This document shows positions 33,052 to 43,105 of a stretch of DNA of 64,000 nucleotides, in pieces. How positions within the stretch are numbered: position 1 is the stretch's first letter; each line of letters begins with the position of its first letter. The stretch spans positions 496,001-560,000 of the forward strand of contig NZ_AP024900.1 in assembly GCF_024347075.1 (NCBI RefSeq). Reading direction: 5' to 3'. The position numbers and the translations under genes were made by a program. Under the pieces are notes generated by a model. It did no database searches. It saw only the letters and a list, made by a program, of their open reading frames with translations, and was not told the origin of the DNA. The stretch comes from Vibrio rarus (GTDB taxonomy: Bacteria; Pseudomonadota; Gammaproteobacteria; Enterobacterales; Vibrionaceae).

Positions 33052-33354
33052 ATGAATTTACAAGCAATGAAGAGCAACTCACCAAAGGCTGTTTCTCTAT
33101 TAAAGGCTATGGCCAATGAAAGGCGACTTTTTATTTTATGTATGTTGCGTGATAGGGAGTTGTCAGTGGGGGAGCTTTGCCAACAGTTGGAGCTTAGCCA
33201 GTCTGCATTATCACAGCATTTAGCTTGGTTAAGGCGTGATGGGTTAGTGTCTACTCGTAAAGAGGCTCAGACCGTGTTTTATTCGTTAAGTAGTGATGAG
33301 GTTAAAAGAGTGATTCATTTACTGCATGACATGTATTGCGCTAGCGAATCATAA
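33052..33354 (+). CDS. hlyU: Transcriptional regulator HlyU (ArsR/SmtB family)
   Basis: A 100-aa winged-helix dimer protein closely matching Vibrio HlyU: KAVSLLKAMANERRLFILCML, LSVGELCQQLELSQSALSQHLAWLRRDGLVSTRKEAQTVFYSL. HlyU has lost the metal site of ArsR/SmtB proteins and acts as an anti-repressor of H-NS at haemolysin and RTX toxin genes in pathogenic vibrios; one cysteine near residue 30 and one near residue 97 correspond to the redox-sensitive pair. The targets in this organism are unknown. Order nptA-nhaR-hlyU-rpsT is as in V. cholerae. Confidence 0.93.
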   Translation: MNLQAMKSNSPKAVSLLKAMANERRLFILCMLRDRELSVGELCQQLELSQSALSQHLAWLRRDGLVSTRKEAQTVFYSLSSDEVKRVIHLLHDMYCASES

Positions 33355-33405
33355 TAATAGACATCTTACTACTATGGTATAAAAAGGAAGCATTTCGATA
33401 GATAC

Positions 33406-33432
33406 AAAAAAACCGGCGTTAGCCGGTTTTTT
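33406..33432. terminator. Bidirectional terminator between hlyU and rpsT
   Basis: The stem AAAACCGGC/GCCGGTTTT with loop GTTA has A and T tracts on both flanks. Confidence 0.92.
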
Positions 33433-33451
33433 ACCTGAATCTCAGTTCTAA

Positions 33452-33712
33452 TTAAAGAGCTTTGATTGCAGCAGAGAAGCGTGCTTTATGACGTGCAGCT
33501 TTATTCTTATGAATAAGGCCTTTAGTCGCTGCGCGATCTAGGATCGGTGTAACAGCTGCTAGTTCAGCAGTTGCCGCTTCTTTATCACCAGCTTCGATAG
33601 CTGCGATAGTTTTTTTCATGTAAGTGCGCATCATAGAACGACGACTAGCATTATGCTGACGACGTTTCTCAGCTTGGATAGCGCGCTTCTTAGCAGATTT
33701 ACTGTTTGCCAA
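33452..33712 (-). CDS. rpsT: 30S ribosomal protein S20
   Basis: An 86-aa basic helical protein that binds 16S rRNA early in 30S assembly ([33 protein letters not shown]). I place the start at TTG (33712), with GGGAG eight bases before it. E. coli rpsT also uses a TTG start, which takes part in its translational autoregulation, so this rare codon appears conserved. A longer frame from 33727 is open but not needed. Divergent from murJ. Confidence 0.96.
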   Translation of the reverse strand: MANSKSAKKRAIQAEKRRQHNASRRSMMRTYMKKTIAAIEAGDKEAATAELAAVTPILDRAATKGLIHKNKAARHKARFSAAIKAL

Positions 33713-34013
33713 GGGTCTAACTCCCAAAACTTGTTCGGTAACAATATAAGGCCGTGGAGAATGCCTGTTTGATAACCGAAAGTCAATTGATTTGTGCGAA
33801 AACTCATCTAAAACAATGAAATTTTGTTTAGATAGGTTAACACGGTTAAGATGGCGTGGATTCTAACAGCATTTTGATACTAGATCTACACTCAAGCTAG
33901 TTTACTTCTCGTAAAGTGAGTATATCAATATGTTAAAGTCTCTTTCTGATAGGCTATGCCTTTGCTAAGTGTAACCTACAGATTATTGCAGATGATATTA
34001 TTAAGGAATAAAA

Positions 34014-35573
34014 GTGAGTAAAGGCCTTCTCAAGTCTGGCGCTATTGTAAGTGCTATGACTTTAGTTTCTCGTGTTTTGGGATTAATTCGCGACGTCGTT
34101 GTTGCCAACCTAATGGGAGCGGGAGCAAGTGCTGATGTCTTTTTCTTTGCTAATAAAATTCCTAACTTCTTAAGGCGTCTATTTGCTGAGGGGGCATTCT
34201 CTCAAGCCTTTGTCCCTGTTCTTACCGAGTATCACTCAAAAGGTGATATGGATGAAACACGGCAATTAATTGCAAAAGTATCCGGTACGTTAGGTGTCAT
34301 TGTTACCGTTGTGACCGTGTGCGGAGTACTTGGCTCTGGTGTAGTCACCGCGATTTTTGGTACGGGGTGGTTTTTAGATTGGCTAAATGGTGGGCCGTCG
34401 GCTGAAAAGTTTGAAATGGCCAGTTTGATGCTGAAAATCACCTTTCCTTACTTGTGGTTTATCACCTTTGTTGCGTTATCGGGGTCGGTACTTAACACTC
34501 TAGGCAAATTTGCGGTTTCCTCCTTTACCCCTGTATTTCTTAACGTAATGATCATTTTCGCTGCCGTAATGATCGCCCCTCGTCTTGCGAACCCTGAAAT
34601 AGGCTTGGCCATCGGAGTTTTTCTGGGCGGAATGGTGCAGTTTTTCTTCCAAATTCCTTTTTTGATTAAAGAAGGGGTATTCGTTAGGCCTAAATGGGGT
34701 TGGCGCGATCCGGGTGTTGTGCGAATTCGTACCCTGATGATCCCAGCCTTATTTGGGGTTTCAGTCAGCCAAATTAACCTGTTGCTAGATACCTTTATTG
34801 CCAGTTTTTTACAGACGGGCTCCATCAGTTGGTTGTATTACTCCGATCGTTTACTTGAGTTCCCACTAGGTTTATTTGGTATTGCTATCGCAACAGTTAT
34901 TTTACCTGCGTTATCACGTAAGCATGTAGACGCTCAAAGTCAGGGGTTTGCGGCGACGATGGATTGGGGGATCCGCATGGTATTATTGCTGGGTCTGCCC
35001 GCTATGCTGGGTTTGATTGTATTGGCAAAACCTATGCTGATGGTGCTATTTATGCGTGGTGAGTTTGGGGTACATGAAGTGCTTCAGTCATCTTACTCCT
35101 TAATCGCTTATGCCTCTGGTTTACTTAACTTTATGTTAATCAAGGTATTAGCCCCAGGGTATTACTCTCGACAAGACACTAAAACCCCTGTGCGTTATGG
35201 CATTATCGCTATGACCTCAAACATGCTGTTTAACATCATTTTTGCTTGGCACTATGGTTATGTGGGATTAGCGATGGCAACGGCGTTATCCGCCTTTTTC
35301 AATATGGCGCTGTTATATCGTGGTTTACATAAAGCGCAAGTTTATCGTTTAACAGGGCAAACGGTAAGTTATATCGTCCGTGTCGCTCTGTCTGGTGGAG
35401 CAATGGTACTGGCTATTTCATACGTATTAAAACCATTGGATGCTTGGCTTGCCATGTCATTACATCAACGGATTTTTGAATTGATTACAATGATAGGTGT
35501 GGGCGCTCTTGCTTATTTGGTGGTGGCATTATTGCTAGGCATTCGTCTTAAGCACTTGAAAGCCAGTGTTTAA
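34014..35573 (+). CDS. murJ: Lipid II flippase MurJ
   Basis: A 519-aa inner-membrane protein with about 14 helices (MOP superfamily). It moves lipid II to the periplasmic side for peptidoglycan synthesis. Typical segments: MTLVSRVLGLIRDVVVANLMGAGASADVFFFANKIPNFLRRLFAEGAFSQAFVPVL, and GSISWLYYSDRLLEFPLGLFGIAIATVILPALS. GTG start at 34014, preceded by AAGGA. ribF follows 121 bases downstream. Confidence 0.97.
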   Translation: MSKGLLKSGAIVSAMTLVSRVLGLIRDVVVANLMGAGASADVFFFANKIPNFLRRLFAEGAFSQAFVPVLTEYHSKGDMDETRQLIAKVSGTLGVIVTVVTVCGVLGSGVVTAIFGTGWFLDWLNGGPSAEKFEMASLMLKITFPYLWFITFVALSGSVLNTLGKFAVSSFTPVFLNVMIIFAAVMIAPRLANPEIGLAIGVFLGGMVQFFFQIPFLIKEGVFVRPKWGWRDPGVVRIRTLMIPALFGVSVSQINLLLDTFIASFLQTGSISWLYYSDRLLEFPLGLFGIAIATVILPALSRKHVDAQSQGFAATMDWGIRMVLLLGLPAMLGLIVLAKPMLMVLFMRGEFGVHEVLQSSYSLIAYASGLLNFMLIKVLAPGYYSRQDTKTPVRYGIIAMTSNMLFNIIFAWHYGYVGLAMATALSAFFNMALLYRGLHKAQVYRLTGQTVSYIVRVALSGGAMVLAISYVLKPLDAWLAMSLHQRIFELITMIGVGALAYLVVALLLGIRLKHLKASV

Positions 35574-35694
35574 TTAAAAGCAAAACCAATCATCACTTTT
35601 CGTTGCTAGCATCTATAGGAGTTTTCAGTATATAATTCGTCAGTTTAGGGCTTTTAGGTCCTGTAGCTGAGAAGGTTAGGTTTTAACACGTAAC

Positions 35695-36624
35695 ATGCAT
35701 CTTATCCGAGGTAGCCATAATATACGTCCTGAACATCAGGGCTGTATCTTAACCATAGGTAACTTTGACGGTGTCCATCTTGGGCATCAAAGAGTTTTAA
35801 AGCAGGTTAAGCAAAAAGCTGAGATTCTAGGTCTACCCGCAGTGGTCATGACTTTCGAGCCTCAGCCGTTAGAACTGTTTTTACAAGACAATGCTCCGGC
35901 TCGTCTTACACGCTTGCGCGATAAATACGTGCAATTAAGTAAGCTGGATTTGGAGCGCCTTCTGTGCGTGAATTTTAGTAAACGTTTTGCTGAACTACTA
36001 CCAGAGCAATTTATAAAAGAGCTGTTGGTGGAAAAACTTGGCGTTAGGTTTCTGGTTGTTGGTGACGACTTCCGTTTTGGACGCAAACGTCAAGGTGACT
36101 TTTCTATGCTACAAAAAGCTGGGAAAGAGTATGGATTTGAGGTTGTGAGTACGGCCAGTTTCTGCCTAAATACAGAAAGAGTGAGCAGTACAGCAATTCG
36201 TCAAGCTCTAGGTAATGATGAATTACAACAGGCCAAATCCATGCTAGGGCGACATTACAGCATTAGTGGCCGTGTGTCCCATGGTAGAAAGTTAGGGAGA
36301 ACCATAGGTTTTCCAACCGCTAATATTCCGCTAAAGCGAACAGTATCACCCGTCTCTGGAGTGTATGTTGTCGAAGCCAACATAGACGGCCATATGGTTG
36401 GCGGGGTTGCCAATGTTGGGCAAAGACCAACAGTAAACGGTGTACGGCAGCAACTTGAAGTGCACTTTTTTAATATAGAAAAAGACCTGTATGGCAAACA
36501 ACTAGAAGTTTGCTTATTAGAGAAGTTGCGTGAAGAGGTAAAGTTTCCTTCCTTCGACGCACTTAAAACACAAATCGAATTAGATGCTGAAGCAGCTCGG
36601 GTGTGGTTGCTGCAGCACAGGTGA
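35695..36624 (+). CDS. ribF: Bifunctional riboflavin kinase/FAD synthetase RibF
   Basis: A 309-aa enzyme making FMN and then FAD. The N-terminal adenylyltransferase domain has LTIGNFDGVHLGHQRVL (about 21-37) and the VSSTAIRQAL motif; the C-terminal kinase domain has GRVSHGRKLGRTIGFPTANI (about 190-209) and GVANVGQRPTV. No FMN riboswitch is visible upstream. The ribF-ileS-lspA order is the usual gammaproteobacterial cluster. Confidence 0.97.
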   Translation: MHLIRGSHNIRPEHQGCILTIGNFDGVHLGHQRVLKQVKQKAEILGLPAVVMTFEPQPLELFLQDNAPARLTRLRDKYVQLSKLDLERLLCVNFSKRFAELLPEQFIKELLVEKLGVRFLVVGDDFRFGRKRQGDFSMLQKAGKEYGFEVVSTASFCLNTERVSSTAIRQALGNDELQQAKSMLGRHYSISGRVSHGRKLGRTIGFPTANIPLKRTVSPVSGVYVVEANIDGHMVGGVANVGQRPTVNGVRQQLEVHFFNIEKDLYGKQLEVCLLEKLREEVKFPSFDALKTQIELDAEAARVWLLQHR

Positions 36625-36732
36625 GAGTGGCCTCAATAATGCAAGCGAAACAACGGTTTTTGCTTGTGATTATTTGAATGGTCACTCCCCATTAATGTCT
36701 AACTTCGCCCAATATTACGGAAATAAGAATCG

Positions 36733-39564
36733 ATGACTGATTATAAAGATACCCTGAACCTTCCTGAAACAGGGTTTCCAATGCGTGGTAATCTGGCGAA
36801 TCGTGAACCAGAAATGCTTAAGCGTTGGTATAAAGAAGATCTTTACGGTGCTATCCGTGAAGCTAAAAAAGGTAATAAGCCTTTTGTTTTGCATGATGGC
36901 CCTCCATACGCAAACGGTGACATTCATATTGGTCACGCGCTAAATAAGATTCTTAAAGACATTATTATTAAATCAAAAACACTATCTGGATACGATGCTC
37001 CTTACATTCCAGGTTGGGATTGTCATGGTCTTCCTATCGAATTGATGGTTGAGAAGAAAAAAGGCAAGCCAGGTCATAAGATCTCTGCTGCTGAATTCCG
37101 TGAGGAATGCCGTAAGTACGCGGCCACTCAAGTAGAAGGCCAAAAAGAGAGCTTTAAGCGCCTTGGCATCATGGGTGAGTGGGATAAACCATACCGCACT
37201 ATGGATTTTGCTACAGAGGCGAATATCATCCGCGCTCTAGGCAAAATTGCGGATAACGGCCACTTACTTAAAGGGTTTAAACCTGTTCACTGGTGTACAG
37301 ACTGTGGTAGTGCTCTAGCGGAAGCGGAAGTCGAATATAAAGATAAAGTATCGCCATCAATTGATGTGAAATTTAAAGCTGCAGATGAATCTGCCGTGCT
37401 AAGTAAATTTACTCTAGCTGATGGTCATGCGGGTGAAGGTGATGTTTTTGTCGTTATTTGGACAACAACACCTTGGACACTACCTGCAAACCGCGCCGTA
37501 TGTATGCGTGATGATCTAGAGTATGTGTTGGTTCAAGTTGAAGGAGAGCATCCTCAACGTTTGATCTTAGCCGCTGATCTTGCTAAAGAGACGATGGAAC
37601 GTGTTGGCGTTGATAACTTCCGTAATCTTGGTTTTGCTAAAGGTTCTGATTTAGAACTGCTTAATTTCCAACACCCATTCTACGACTTTACTGTTCCTGT
37701 GGTTCTAGGTGATCACGTTACTACTGATTCAGGTACTGGTATCGTTCATACTGCTCCTGGGCATGGTCAAGAAGACTTTGTGGTTGGTAAACAATACGAT
37801 TTAGAAGTGGCTAACCCAGTTGGCTCTAACGGTGTGTATCTACCGGATACCGAATTGTTTGCAGGCCAGCACGTATTTAAAGCCAATGATTCAGTATTAG
37901 ACGTATTGAAAGAAAAAGGTGCGTTATTGCATCATCACGCTTTTGAACACAGTTACCCACATTGCTGGCGTCATAAAACACCAATCATCTTCCGTGCTAC
38001 GCCACAATGGTTTATCTCTATGGACCAAGCAGGTCTACGAGCTAACTCATTAGAAGCGATCAAAGGTGTGCAGTGGATGCCGGAGTGGGGTCAAAGCCGT
38101 ATCGAAGGTATGGTTGAAGGTCGCCCTGAGTGGTGTATCTCTCGTCAACGTACTTGGGGTGTGCCAATTACCCTGTTTGTACATAAAGAGACAGCAGAGC
38201 TTCACCCTGATACTCAACAACTGATTGAAAAAGTAGCTAAATTAGTTGAAGAAAAAGGCATTCAAGCTTGGTGGGACATCGATCCAGTTGAACTATTGGG
38301 TGAACAAGATGCCGCTAACTACGAAAAAACACTCGACACATTAGATGTGTGGTTTGATTCTGGTGTGACTCACTACTCTGTAGTTGATTCTCGTGAAGAG
38401 TACAACGGTGCCAGTGCCGATCTATACCTAGAAGGTTCAGATCAGCATCGTGGTTGGTTCCAGTCTTCTTTAGTTTCAGCTGTTGCAATGAAAGGCGAAG
38501 CGCCTTACAAGCAAGTATTAACACATGGTTTTGTGGTTGATGGCGATGGCCGAAAAATGTCGAAATCTATCGGTAACGTTGTGGCACCAAAAGATGTCAC
38601 TAACCGACTAGGTGCTGATATTTTACGTCTTTGGGTATCGTCAACAGATTATACCGGTGAAGTAGCCGTATCGGATGAAATTCTGAAACGTAGCGCAGAC
38701 GCTTATCGTCGTATTCGTAACACTGCCCGTTTCTTCCTTGCTAACCTCAATGGCTTTAATCCTGCAACGGATATAGTGCCAGCAGAAGAAATGGTCGCAC
38801 TGGATCGCTGGGCTGTAGGTCGAGCACAAGCAGCACAACAAGAGATTGTTCAAGCGTATGAAGATTACAATACGCATGCAGTAACTCAGCGTTTGATGCA
38901 GTTCTGTTCTATTGAAATGGGTTCTTTCTACTTAGATGTAATTAAAGATCGCCAATACACAGCAAAACAGGGCAGCCATGCTCAACGCAGTTGTCAAACC
39001 GCTCTTTACTACATCGTAGAAGCTTTGGTTCGTTGGATGGCGCCTATCATGTCATTTACTGCCGATGAAATTTGGAATCAAATGCCAGGGGAGCGCGATA
39101 AGTTTGTCTTTACTGGTGAGTGGTTCGAAGGGCTATTTGGTCTTGCAGAAGACGAAGCACTAAACAATGCTTTCTGGGATGATGTGCAGCAGGTTAGAGC
39201 CTCAGTAAACAAACTTCTAGAAGAAGCGCGTAAAGAAAAACTGATCGGTGGTGCATTACAAGCAGAAGTAACACTTTATGCTGATGATGCTCTTGCTGAA
39301 AAACTGCATAAACTTGGTGATGAATTACGTTTTGTATTACTGACATCTCGTGCGGATGTTGCGCCACTAGCAGACAAACCTGCAACGGCTCAACAAACTG
39401 AGGTTGAAGGGCTATTTGTACAAGTAAGTGCAACAGAGCTAGCAAAATGTGACCGTTGCTGGCACCACACAGCCGATGTAGGCACAGTGGAAGGACACGA
39501 AACAATTTGTGTACGCTGTGTTTCTAACATCGATGGTGAAGGCGAGGTTCGTCAGTTTGCCTAA
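36733..39564 (+). CDS. ileS: Isoleucyl-tRNA synthetase
   Basis: A 943-aa class Ia synthetase charging tRNA-Ile, with an editing domain that clears Val-tRNA. HIGH is at 65-68 ([16 protein letters not shown]), KMSKS at 608-612, and the editing segment contains [13 protein letters not shown]. The C-terminal zinc site is CDRCWHH...CVRC. Its last eight bases include the probable start of lspA (39557), so translation is coupled. Confidence 0.98.
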   Translation: MTDYKDTLNLPETGFPMRGNLANREPEMLKRWYKEDLYGAIREAKKGNKPFVLHDGPPYANGDIHIGHALNKILKDIIIKSKTLSGYDAPYIPGWDCHGLPIELMVEKKKGKPGHKISAAEFREECRKYAATQVEGQKESFKRLGIMGEWDKPYRTMDFATEANIIRALGKIADNGHLLKGFKPVHWCTDCGSALAEAEVEYKDKVSPSIDVKFKAADESAVLSKFTLADGHAGEGDVFVVIWTTTPWTLPANRAVCMRDDLEYVLVQVEGEHPQRLILAADLAKETMERVGVDNFRNLGFAKGSDLELLNFQHPFYDFTVPVVLGDHVTTDSGTGIVHTAPGHGQEDFVVGKQYDLEVANPVGSNGVYLPDTELFAGQHVFKANDSVLDVLKEKGALLHHHAFEHSYPHCWRHKTPIIFRATPQWFISMDQAGLRANSLEAIKGVQWMPEWGQSRIEGMVEGRPEWCISRQRTWGVPITLFVHKETAELHPDTQQLIEKVAKLVEEKGIQAWWDIDPVELLGEQDAANYEKTLDTLDVWFDSGVTHYSVVDSREEYNGASADLYLEGSDQHRGWFQSSLVSAVAMKGEAPYKQVLTHGFVVDGDGRKMSKSIGNVVAPKDVTNRLGADILRLWVSSTDYTGEVAVSDEILKRSADAYRRIRNTARFFLANLNGFNPATDIVPAEEMVALDRWAVGRAQAAQQEIVQAYEDYNTHAVTQRLMQFCSIEMGSFYLDVIKDRQYTAKQGSHAQRSCQTALYYIVEALVRWMAPIMSFTADEIWNQMPGERDKFVFTGEWFEGLFGLAEDEALNNAFWDDVQQVRASVNKLLEEARKEKLIGGALQAEVTLYADDALAEKLHKLGDELRFVLLTSRADVAPLADKPATAQQTEVEGLFVQVSATELAKCDRCWHHTADVGTVEGHETICVRCVSNIDGEGEVRQFA

Positions 39565-40081
39565 TAACAGCATATTTAAACAGACAGGGTTACGTTGGCT
39601 ATGGCTGGCGGCTCTAGTGTTTGTTAGTGATATAGCGATCAAACTGGTTGTGATGAACAGCATGGAATATGGATGGGCAAACCGTATAGAGGTGACGTCT
39701 TTCTTTAACTTGCTTTATGTACACAACCATGGCGCAGCATTTAGCTTTCTTGGTGACCAATCAGGTTGGCAACGATGGCTATTTGCTGGGATTGCTATTA
39801 TCGTCTGTGGGGTGTTAGCCCTATGGATGCGTAAGCTACCAAATACTGCAAAATGGAATAATATTGCTTACTCACTGATTATTGGTGGGGCTCTAGGTAA
39901 TGTTTTTGACCGTATAATCCATGGCTTTGTTGTCGATTATCTTGATTTCTTTGTTGGGAATTACCACTGGCCAGCCTTTAACTTAGCGGATACCGCTATT
40001 TGTATTGGTGCTGGTATGATCATTCTTGATAGTTTTATAAAAGATAAGTCGAGCTCAGCTAAATCAATAAATAAGCAGTAA
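39557..40081 (+). CDS. lspA: Lipoprotein signal peptidase LspA
   Basis: A 174-aa, four-helix inner-membrane aspartic protease that removes the signal peptide from diacylglyceryl-prolipoproteins. The catalytic aspartates are in [19 protein letters not shown] and [12 protein letters not shown]. The start is uncertain: I chose TTG at 39557, because GAGG lies about nine bases before it and the N-terminus then fits Vibrio LspA (about 14 residues before LRWLWLA). ATG at 39533 and GTG at 39536 are in frame within ileS. Confidence 0.93.
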   Translation: MPNNSIFKQTGLRWLWLAALVFVSDIAIKLVVMNSMEYGWANRIEVTSFFNLLYVHNHGAAFSFLGDQSGWQRWLFAGIAIIVCGVLALWMRKLPNTAKWNNIAYSLIIGGALGNVFDRIIHGFVVDYLDFFVGNYHWPAFNLADTAICIGAGMIILDSFIKDKSSSAKSINKQ

Positions 40082-40090
40082 TAGTGAAAT

Positions 40091-40194
40091 AAGTGCTCGA
40101 TAAGTGAGCACTTAGTGGCGGTGATGAAAGTTTTACTTGTCACCGCTACAAGGTTTCGCTAGTATTGCGTCCGCCCTATAAAGGGCGCGCTAGC
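40091..40194 (+). terminator. Hairpin series between lspA and secG
   Basis: Three stems occur in a row: AAGTGCTC/GAGCACTT (40091-40113), GCGGTGA/TCACCGC (about 40118-40147), and a longer one, GCTAG...GCCCT/AGGGC...CTAGC (40158-40194), followed by TTTGTTG. The last may terminate the ileS-lspA transcript; the others have no T run. Confidence 0.5.
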
Positions 40195-40263
40195 TTTGTT
40201 GTAATCTAATTTATATTACGATTATGACGCGCTGGCTCAACAATTTGGAACATAGGTGGAAAG

Positions 40264-40599
40264 ATGTTTGAAACTCTACTTGTGATTTACCTGTTGGCTG
40301 CGCTTGGTGTAATTGGCCTGGTTCTGATTCAACAAGGTAAAGGCGCAGATATGGGAGCCTCATTCGGTTCAGGTGCATCAAATACAGTATTTGGCTCTGG
40401 CGGCTCTGGTAGCTTTTTAACCCGATTGACTGCAGTTTTTGCATTGATTTTTATCGTGGTTTGTTTGGTGATTGGTCATATGTCTGCACATAAGACTGAT
40501 TCTCAGTGGGTTGATCCTACAGCGGGTCAAACCATTCAGAAAACAGACAACGTAGCAGCGGAAGTTCCAGCCCAGAAGGGTGAAGAAATTCCTGAGTAA
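40264..40599 (+). CDS. secG: Preprotein translocase subunit SecG
   Basis: A 111-aa small membrane partner of SecYE that helps SecA-driven protein export. There are two helices (about 3-22 and 54-74), with the conserved loop GKGADMGASFGSGASNTVFGSGGSGSFLTR between them. The C-terminal tail is longer and acidic, as in other Vibrio. tRNA-Leu follows after 16 bases, as in E. coli. Confidence 0.96.
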   Translation: MFETLLVIYLLAALGVIGLVLIQQGKGADMGASFGSGASNTVFGSGGSGSFLTRLTAVFALIFIVVCLVIGHMSAHKTDSQWVDPTAGQTIQKTDNVAAEVPAQKGEEIPE

Positions 40600-40615
40600 G
40601 TTTAAAGACTTATTT

Positions 40616-40699
40616 GCCGAGATGGTGAAATTGGTAGACACGCTAGCATGAGGTGCTAGTGCCTTTGGTGTGAGGGTTCGAGTCCCTCTCTCGGCACCA
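40616..40699 (+). tRNA. leuU: tRNA-Leu (anticodon GAG)
   Basis: An 84-nt class II tRNA with a variable arm, a seven-bp acceptor stem (GCCGAGA/TCTCGGC) and encoded CCA. The anticodon loop ATGAGGT gives GAG, as in E. coli leuU, which also lies between secG and the rimP operon. Confidence 0.95.
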
Positions 40700-40751
40700 T
40701 ATATTATTTTAGAAGTTAATCTATTAAACATAACTATGTTTGATAGTCGGA

Positions 40752-40828
<77 letters not shown>

Positions 40829-41002
40829 ATTTAATAACTATGAATGGTAAATACTCGATTCATAACAGTTTATTAGGCTGTCGATATTCATCTGGCCTCA
40901 ATAAATTGAGTTATTAAGTTTGAATTTCTAAATATCATAACTAAATTATTTAGTTATGAGCTAAGCTTCTTTTAGCTTAGTGATATCAGGGTCCAGCAGC
41001 AT

Positions 41003-41029
41003 AAAACCCCGACACTATCGGGGTTTTTT
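41003..41029 (+). terminator. Terminator/attenuator between tRNA-fMet and rimP
   Basis: The stem AACCCCGA/TCGGGGTT is followed by six T. It lies in the 287-base gap between metY and rimP and could attenuate read-through into the operon, which carries nusA. Confidence 0.88.
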
Positions 41030-41115
41030 GTTATCTGCAGTTTATCGCTGTAGGTGTGTGCTTGGTAAATGAAATGGGCTTTATGCCCTTTTTTTGTTTC
41101 TGGAGTAGTTGAACA

Positions 41116-41571
41116 ATGACTGGTTTAGAAAGACAACTAACGGAAATGCTTGAAGCGCCAGTAGAGGCAGCAGGCTATGAATTAGTTGGACTTGAGTTTA
41201 TTCGCGCAGGCGAATATTCGACATTACGCATTTATATCGATAGCGAAAACGGTATTAATGTTGACGATTGTGCTGAAGTAAGCCATCAGGTGAGCGCAGT
41301 AATGGATGTAGAAGATCCAATTTCTGTTGCTTATAGCCTTGAAGTGTCTTCACCAGGACTTGAACGACCACTTTTTAAAGCCGCACACTATGAGCAGTTT
41401 GTGGGCCATGAGGTCAACATTGTATTGAAGATGGGTGTTGGTAATCGCCGTAAGTGGAAAGGCATTATTAAAGGTATCGATGGTGAGTTAGTCACCATTG
41501 AAACTGACAACGAAGAGAATGAGTTTGCTCTAAGCAACATCTCAAAAGCCAACCTGATCCCTAAGTTTTAA
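41116..41571 (+). CDS. rimP: Ribosome maturation factor RimP
   Basis: A 151-aa two-domain protein needed for 30S subunit maturation. Family segments: [53 protein letters not shown] and [15 protein letters not shown]. First gene of rimP-nusA-infB-rbfA-truB; nusA follows 23 bases later. Confidence 0.97.
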   Translation: MTGLERQLTEMLEAPVEAAGYELVGLEFIRAGEYSTLRIYIDSENGINVDDCAEVSHQVSAVMDVEDPISVAYSLEVSSPGLERPLFKAAHYEQFVGHEVNIVLKMGVGNRRKWKGIIKGIDGELVTIETDNEENEFALSNISKANLIPKF

Positions 41572-41594
41572 GTCTATTTTAAGAGGCTATTAGA

Positions 41595-43085
41595 ATGAAT
41601 AAAGAAATCTTAGCTGTAGTTGAAGCGGTTTCAAATGAGAAAGCAGTTCCTCGTGAGCGTATATTTGAAGCACTTGAAATCGCATTAGCGACGGCGACCA
41701 AAAAGAAGTACGAAATCGAAATCGAAGTACGTGTTGAAATTGATCGTAAAAGCGGTAACTTTGAAACACTTCGCCGTTGGCAAGTAGTAGAAGAAGTTGA
41801 AAACCCAACTCTTGAAATCTCTTTTGAAGCAGCCAAATACGATGATGAAAATATCGAACTTGGTGGTTACATTGAAGATGATATTGAGTCAGTTAAATTT
41901 GACCGCATCACCACTCAAACGGCTAAACAAGTTATCGTACAAAAAGTACGTGAAGCTGAGCGTGAGCAAATCGTTGAGCAATTTATTGATAACGAAGGTG
42001 AGCTAATCACCGGTGTTGTTAAGAAAGTAAATCGTGAAACAGTGGTTTTAGATCTTGGTAACAACGCTGAAGCTGTTATCCTGCGTGATGATCAACTTCC
42101 TCGTGAGAACTTCCGTCCGGGTGACCGTGTACGTGGTCTTCTTTATTCTGTTCGCCCAGAAGCTCGTGGCTTCCAGTTATTCATTACTCGCTCTAAGCCT
42201 GAAATGCTAACGGAACTATTCCGCATCGAAGTGCCAGAAATTGCAGAAGAGATTATTGAGCTTAAAGCCGCTGCTCGTGATCCTGGTTCTCGTGCGAAAA
42301 TCGCAGTGAAAACAAATGATCGTCGTATCGACCCTGTAGGTGCATGTGTGGGTATGCGTGGTGCACGCGTACAAGCTGTATCTGGAGAGTTGGGCAACGA
42401 ACGTATCGATATCATCCTTTGGGACGATAACCCAGCACAATTTGTTATCAACGCAATGGCTCCAGCCGATGTGGCATCTATCATCGTTGATGAAGATACA
42501 CACTCAATGGACATCGCTGTAGAAGCTGATAACCTAGCACAAGCAATTGGCCGTAGCGGTCAAAACGTACGTCTAGCATCACAACTGACTGGTTGGGAGC
42601 TAAACGTAATGACTGTAGAAGATCTACAGAAAAAACACGAAGCAGAATCTACAGAAGCTATTGAAAGCTTCATGAAGCATTTAGATCTTGAACAAGATTT
42701 CGCAGAAATGTTGGTAGAAGAAGGTTTCTCAACTCTTGAAGAAGTGGCATACGTGCCAATGAACGAGTTGCTAGAAATTGATGGACTAGATGAAGACTTA
42801 GTCGAAGAACTACGTGGTCGAGCTAAAAATGCACTAACTACCCTTGCTCTAGTGCAAGAAGAGTCATTTGAAGGCCTACAACAGCCAGCAGAAGACCTAT
42901 TAGCCCTAGAAATTTTAGAGCGCGAAATGGCGTTCAAACTTGCAGCCAAAGGTATAGTGACCTTAGAAGATCTTGCCGACCAAGGCATTGATGATCTTGA
43001 AGGTATCGACGATTTAACAGAAGAACGTGCTGGTGAGTTAATCATGGCTGCGCGTAATATCTGTTGGTTTGGTGACGAAGAATAA
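41595..43085 (+). CDS. nusA: Transcription termination/antitermination protein NusA
   Basis: A 496-aa RNA polymerase-binding factor: N-terminal domain (1-130), S1 domain (about 135-200), two KH domains (about 200-345, with [12 protein letters not shown] and [26 protein letters not shown]) and two acidic helix-hairpin repeats at the C-terminus (about 365-495), as in E. coli. It acts in pausing, termination and, via boxA complexes, rRNA antitermination. Confidence 0.98.
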   Translation: MNKEILAVVEAVSNEKAVPRERIFEALEIALATATKKKYEIEIEVRVEIDRKSGNFETLRRWQVVEEVENPTLEISFEAAKYDDENIELGGYIEDDIESVKFDRITTQTAKQVIVQKVREAEREQIVEQFIDNEGELITGVVKKVNRETVVLDLGNNAEAVILRDDQLPRENFRPGDRVRGLLYSVRPEARGFQLFITRSKPEMLTELFRIEVPEIAEEIIELKAAARDPGSRAKIAVKTNDRRIDPVGACVGMRGARVQAVSGELGNERIDIILWDDNPAQFVINAMAPADVASIIVDEDTHSMDIAVEADNLAQAIGRSGQNVRLASQLTGWELNVMTVEDLQKKHEAESTEAIESFMKHLDLEQDFAEMLVEEGFSTLEEVAYVPMNELLEIDGLDEDLVEELRGRAKNALTTLALVQEESFEGLQQPAEDLLALEILEREMAFKLAAKGIVTLEDLADQGIDDLEGIDDLTEERAGELIMAARNICWFGDEE

Positions 43086-43105
43086 TCCGGCACGGAGGTA
43101 GTTGC

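Noticed and set aside
33052..33354. hlyU taken as a sign of a pathogenicity island
   Set aside because: It stands in the ordinary conserved nptA-nhaR-hlyU-rpsT order, and no toxin gene or island feature is nearby.
40829..41115. Riboswitch or small RNA in the metY-rimP gap
   Set aside because: Only a simple terminator hairpin is visible and no conserved aptamer motif.
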